This document shows, in pieces, positions 62,657 to 64,000 of a stretch of 64,000 nt of DNA. Numbering within the stretch: the stretch's first letter is position 1; every line of letters begins with the position of its first letter. Made by a program: the position numbers and the translations under genes. Source of the stretch: Phalacrocorax aristotelis. Its lineage: Eukaryota > Chordata > Aves > Suliformes > Phalacrocoracidae. Location of the stretch: assembly GCF_949628215.1 (NCBI RefSeq), contig NC_134284.1, forward strand, positions 620,001 to 684,000. Direction: 5' to 3'. The notes beneath the pieces were generated by a model. The model was given only the letters and a program-made list of their open reading frames with translations. It did not search any database and was not told the DNA's origin.

Positions 62657-64000
62657 CCTGGCTGCTGGAGGAAGCAAGGCTGACATTGTGAAGCATTGCA
62701 AGTGCTCCACGTTTGTGGTTCGTAATGCTCTCGTTTGTGAGTGAGAGCCAAAAGCAGTCCTGCAGGAGCTATATGCACTGCTTTCTGGTTCGGAGGAAAA
62801 AGTTTGCCGTGGCATGTAAAGTCACCAAAGACTGAGACTTCCTTGGATTATGAGAATATAGTCCTGTGTGTTTTATCTCACATTTAAGTGTCTCTGGTCC
62901 TTACATGGTGATGATACATGACACTCAACTTAAAAGCATTGATCAGTCTGTCCTGCTGAAAATCTGTCGCTCTGACTGTTCCTAGGATTGCACGCTAATC
63001 GCAGCCTCCTGTAAAGCCAAGCAGAGCTGGCCCTTCTACTCTGTATAATTCAAGACTACTTGCTTCCATTTTGGTGGGAACCAGCGGCCAGTCCAACCCA
63101 CAGCCTTGGCACCAGCGATGCAGGCTGGCACTAGGTGTGCTAAAGCTGCCGCAGCCTCCATCAGACACCGGGGAACAGGAACGTGAGCAATTGCTTTTTA
63201 TCTGGAGACCCCACGGGCCATTAGGGACAGAGCTTGCTAAAGATTTATTTTCTGCAAGCACTTCCAGAAGTTTGTGTTTCTCTAGGAATTCAATGGAAGA
63301 TAAGTGGGAAAGGGTGCAAGCAGGAAGGACAGGAATACTCTTTTTTTTTTTTTTTCAGTTTCTAAAGACAGCTTTTAAAAACATCAGTATATAAATAGAA
63401 TAAAAAAAGAAGGCTTATTTTAAAGAGGTGGCTAACCCAATGTCCCTCAAAAAAAAAAAAAAAGCAGAAAGCAAACACTGAAGTCCTTTAACTCCCTGTC
63501 ATAATTTATAGCAGACTTCCAATAGTGAAATCTCTCAGCGACGTGGGACAGATGTTATGGTGAAGAAAACAGAACAGACGACAGGATGGGAAATGCAGAG
63601 ACGATGAAATGTCACCGTATTGTAATCCATATGGGAAATCTCTATACAGCTTTCCAAAATACTGTGCTGGTGAGCAGTTAGGAAGCTAGATGAGTTACAT
63701 AAACAGAGCCACTAGAGGTCTGTAACTGTTCCCATGCAGTTTCCACACTAAGCGGCAGTCTCAAGGGCAACTTTGGGGAGGGGGTATTTCTGCCCACCAT
63801 CTTCTAAATGATTCCTTTAATATTCTGTCCAGAGCTATTTGTGTAAGAAAGGCACACAATTAGAGGTTTTCCAGCGCTTGTTCCTATGGCAGTAGATCAA
63901 AGGCAGTAACAATACAGAGTTAATTAATTCAGAAGAAGGAATTCCCACTTGCAGCAGTCTTAACCCAGCAGTGGAGGGAAGGTGTCAATCATAAGGGCAA
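62657..64000. other. Non-coding DNA to window end
   Basis: No gene recognised. T runs at about 63341-63356 and an A run at 63450-63463 are the only notable low-complexity pieces. RAD51B would be expected further downstream and convergent if mammalian order is kept, but no exon of it was recognised. Confidence 0.5.

Noticed and set aside
1-64000. Search for ACTN1 or RAD51B exons expected by synteny
   Set aside because: No open segment resembled the actinin C-terminus or RAD51-family ATPase motifs on either strand, so no exon was called.
1-64000. CRISPR arrays, bacterial-type operons, tRNA or rRNA genes, or a new defence-like system
   Set aside because: No regularly spaced repeats, no tRNA cloverleaf consensus and no prokaryotic gene layout were seen; the window is ordinary bird nuclear DNA around one conserved gene.

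Overview
The window is vertebrate nuclear DNA, almost certainly from a bird. Three things point that way: CR1-type LINE copies with the avian 3' end, a solo LTR of a type I recall as common in avian genomes, and one recognisable gene whose protein is a very close ZFP36L1 orthologue. There are no bacterial-type operons, and most of the sequence is non-coding. I cannot name the species.

The only protein-coding gene I can support is ZFP36L1 (TIS11B/BRF1) on the + strand, roughly 24.6-28.33 kb. It has a GC-rich CpG-island promoter with a TATA-like element at 24591-24598. A short first coding exon (24795-24851, 19 codons) is followed by a 938-bp GC-rich intron and a large second coding exon (25790-26740). 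The 3' UTR is about 1.6 kb, holds several AU-rich elements and ends at two AATAAA signals (28290 and 28311). The predicted 335-residue protein has two intact CCCH zinc fingers with canonical spacing, the conserved serines corresponding to human S54 and S92, and the C-terminal CNOT1-binding tail. The 3' UTR contains a perfect UUAUUUAUU nonamer, the preferred site of this protein family, so the message may regulate itself.

The left flank (1-24060) and right flank (28340-64000) contain no gene I can recognise. In mammals ZFP36L1 lies between ACTN1 (upstream) and RAD51B (downstream, convergent), with long non-coding flanks. The layout here fits that, but I see no exon of either neighbour. The flanks hold these dated insertions: a solo LTR at 15255-15802 (minus); CR1 copies at 31105-32680 (minus, frameshifted), 51659-52547 (minus, with an open 258-codon C-terminal reverse-transcriptase end) and about 61100-62656 (plus, decayed); older CR1-like remnants at 17011-17145 and 36160-36430; a MIR-like SINE remnant at about 10565-10705; and older amniote or sauropsid repeat relics near 41.3, 50.7 and 52.85 kb.

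I found no new enzyme system, CRISPR array or RNA gene. The most useful observations are regulatory: the repeated GTCAATCA (PBX/PREP-like) sites and the C-tract in the promoter, the self-targeting ARE in the 3' UTR, a perfect CRE inside an ancient repeat at 52882, and an unexplained pair of about 40-bp direct repeats 710 bp apart near 52.6 and 53.3 kb.
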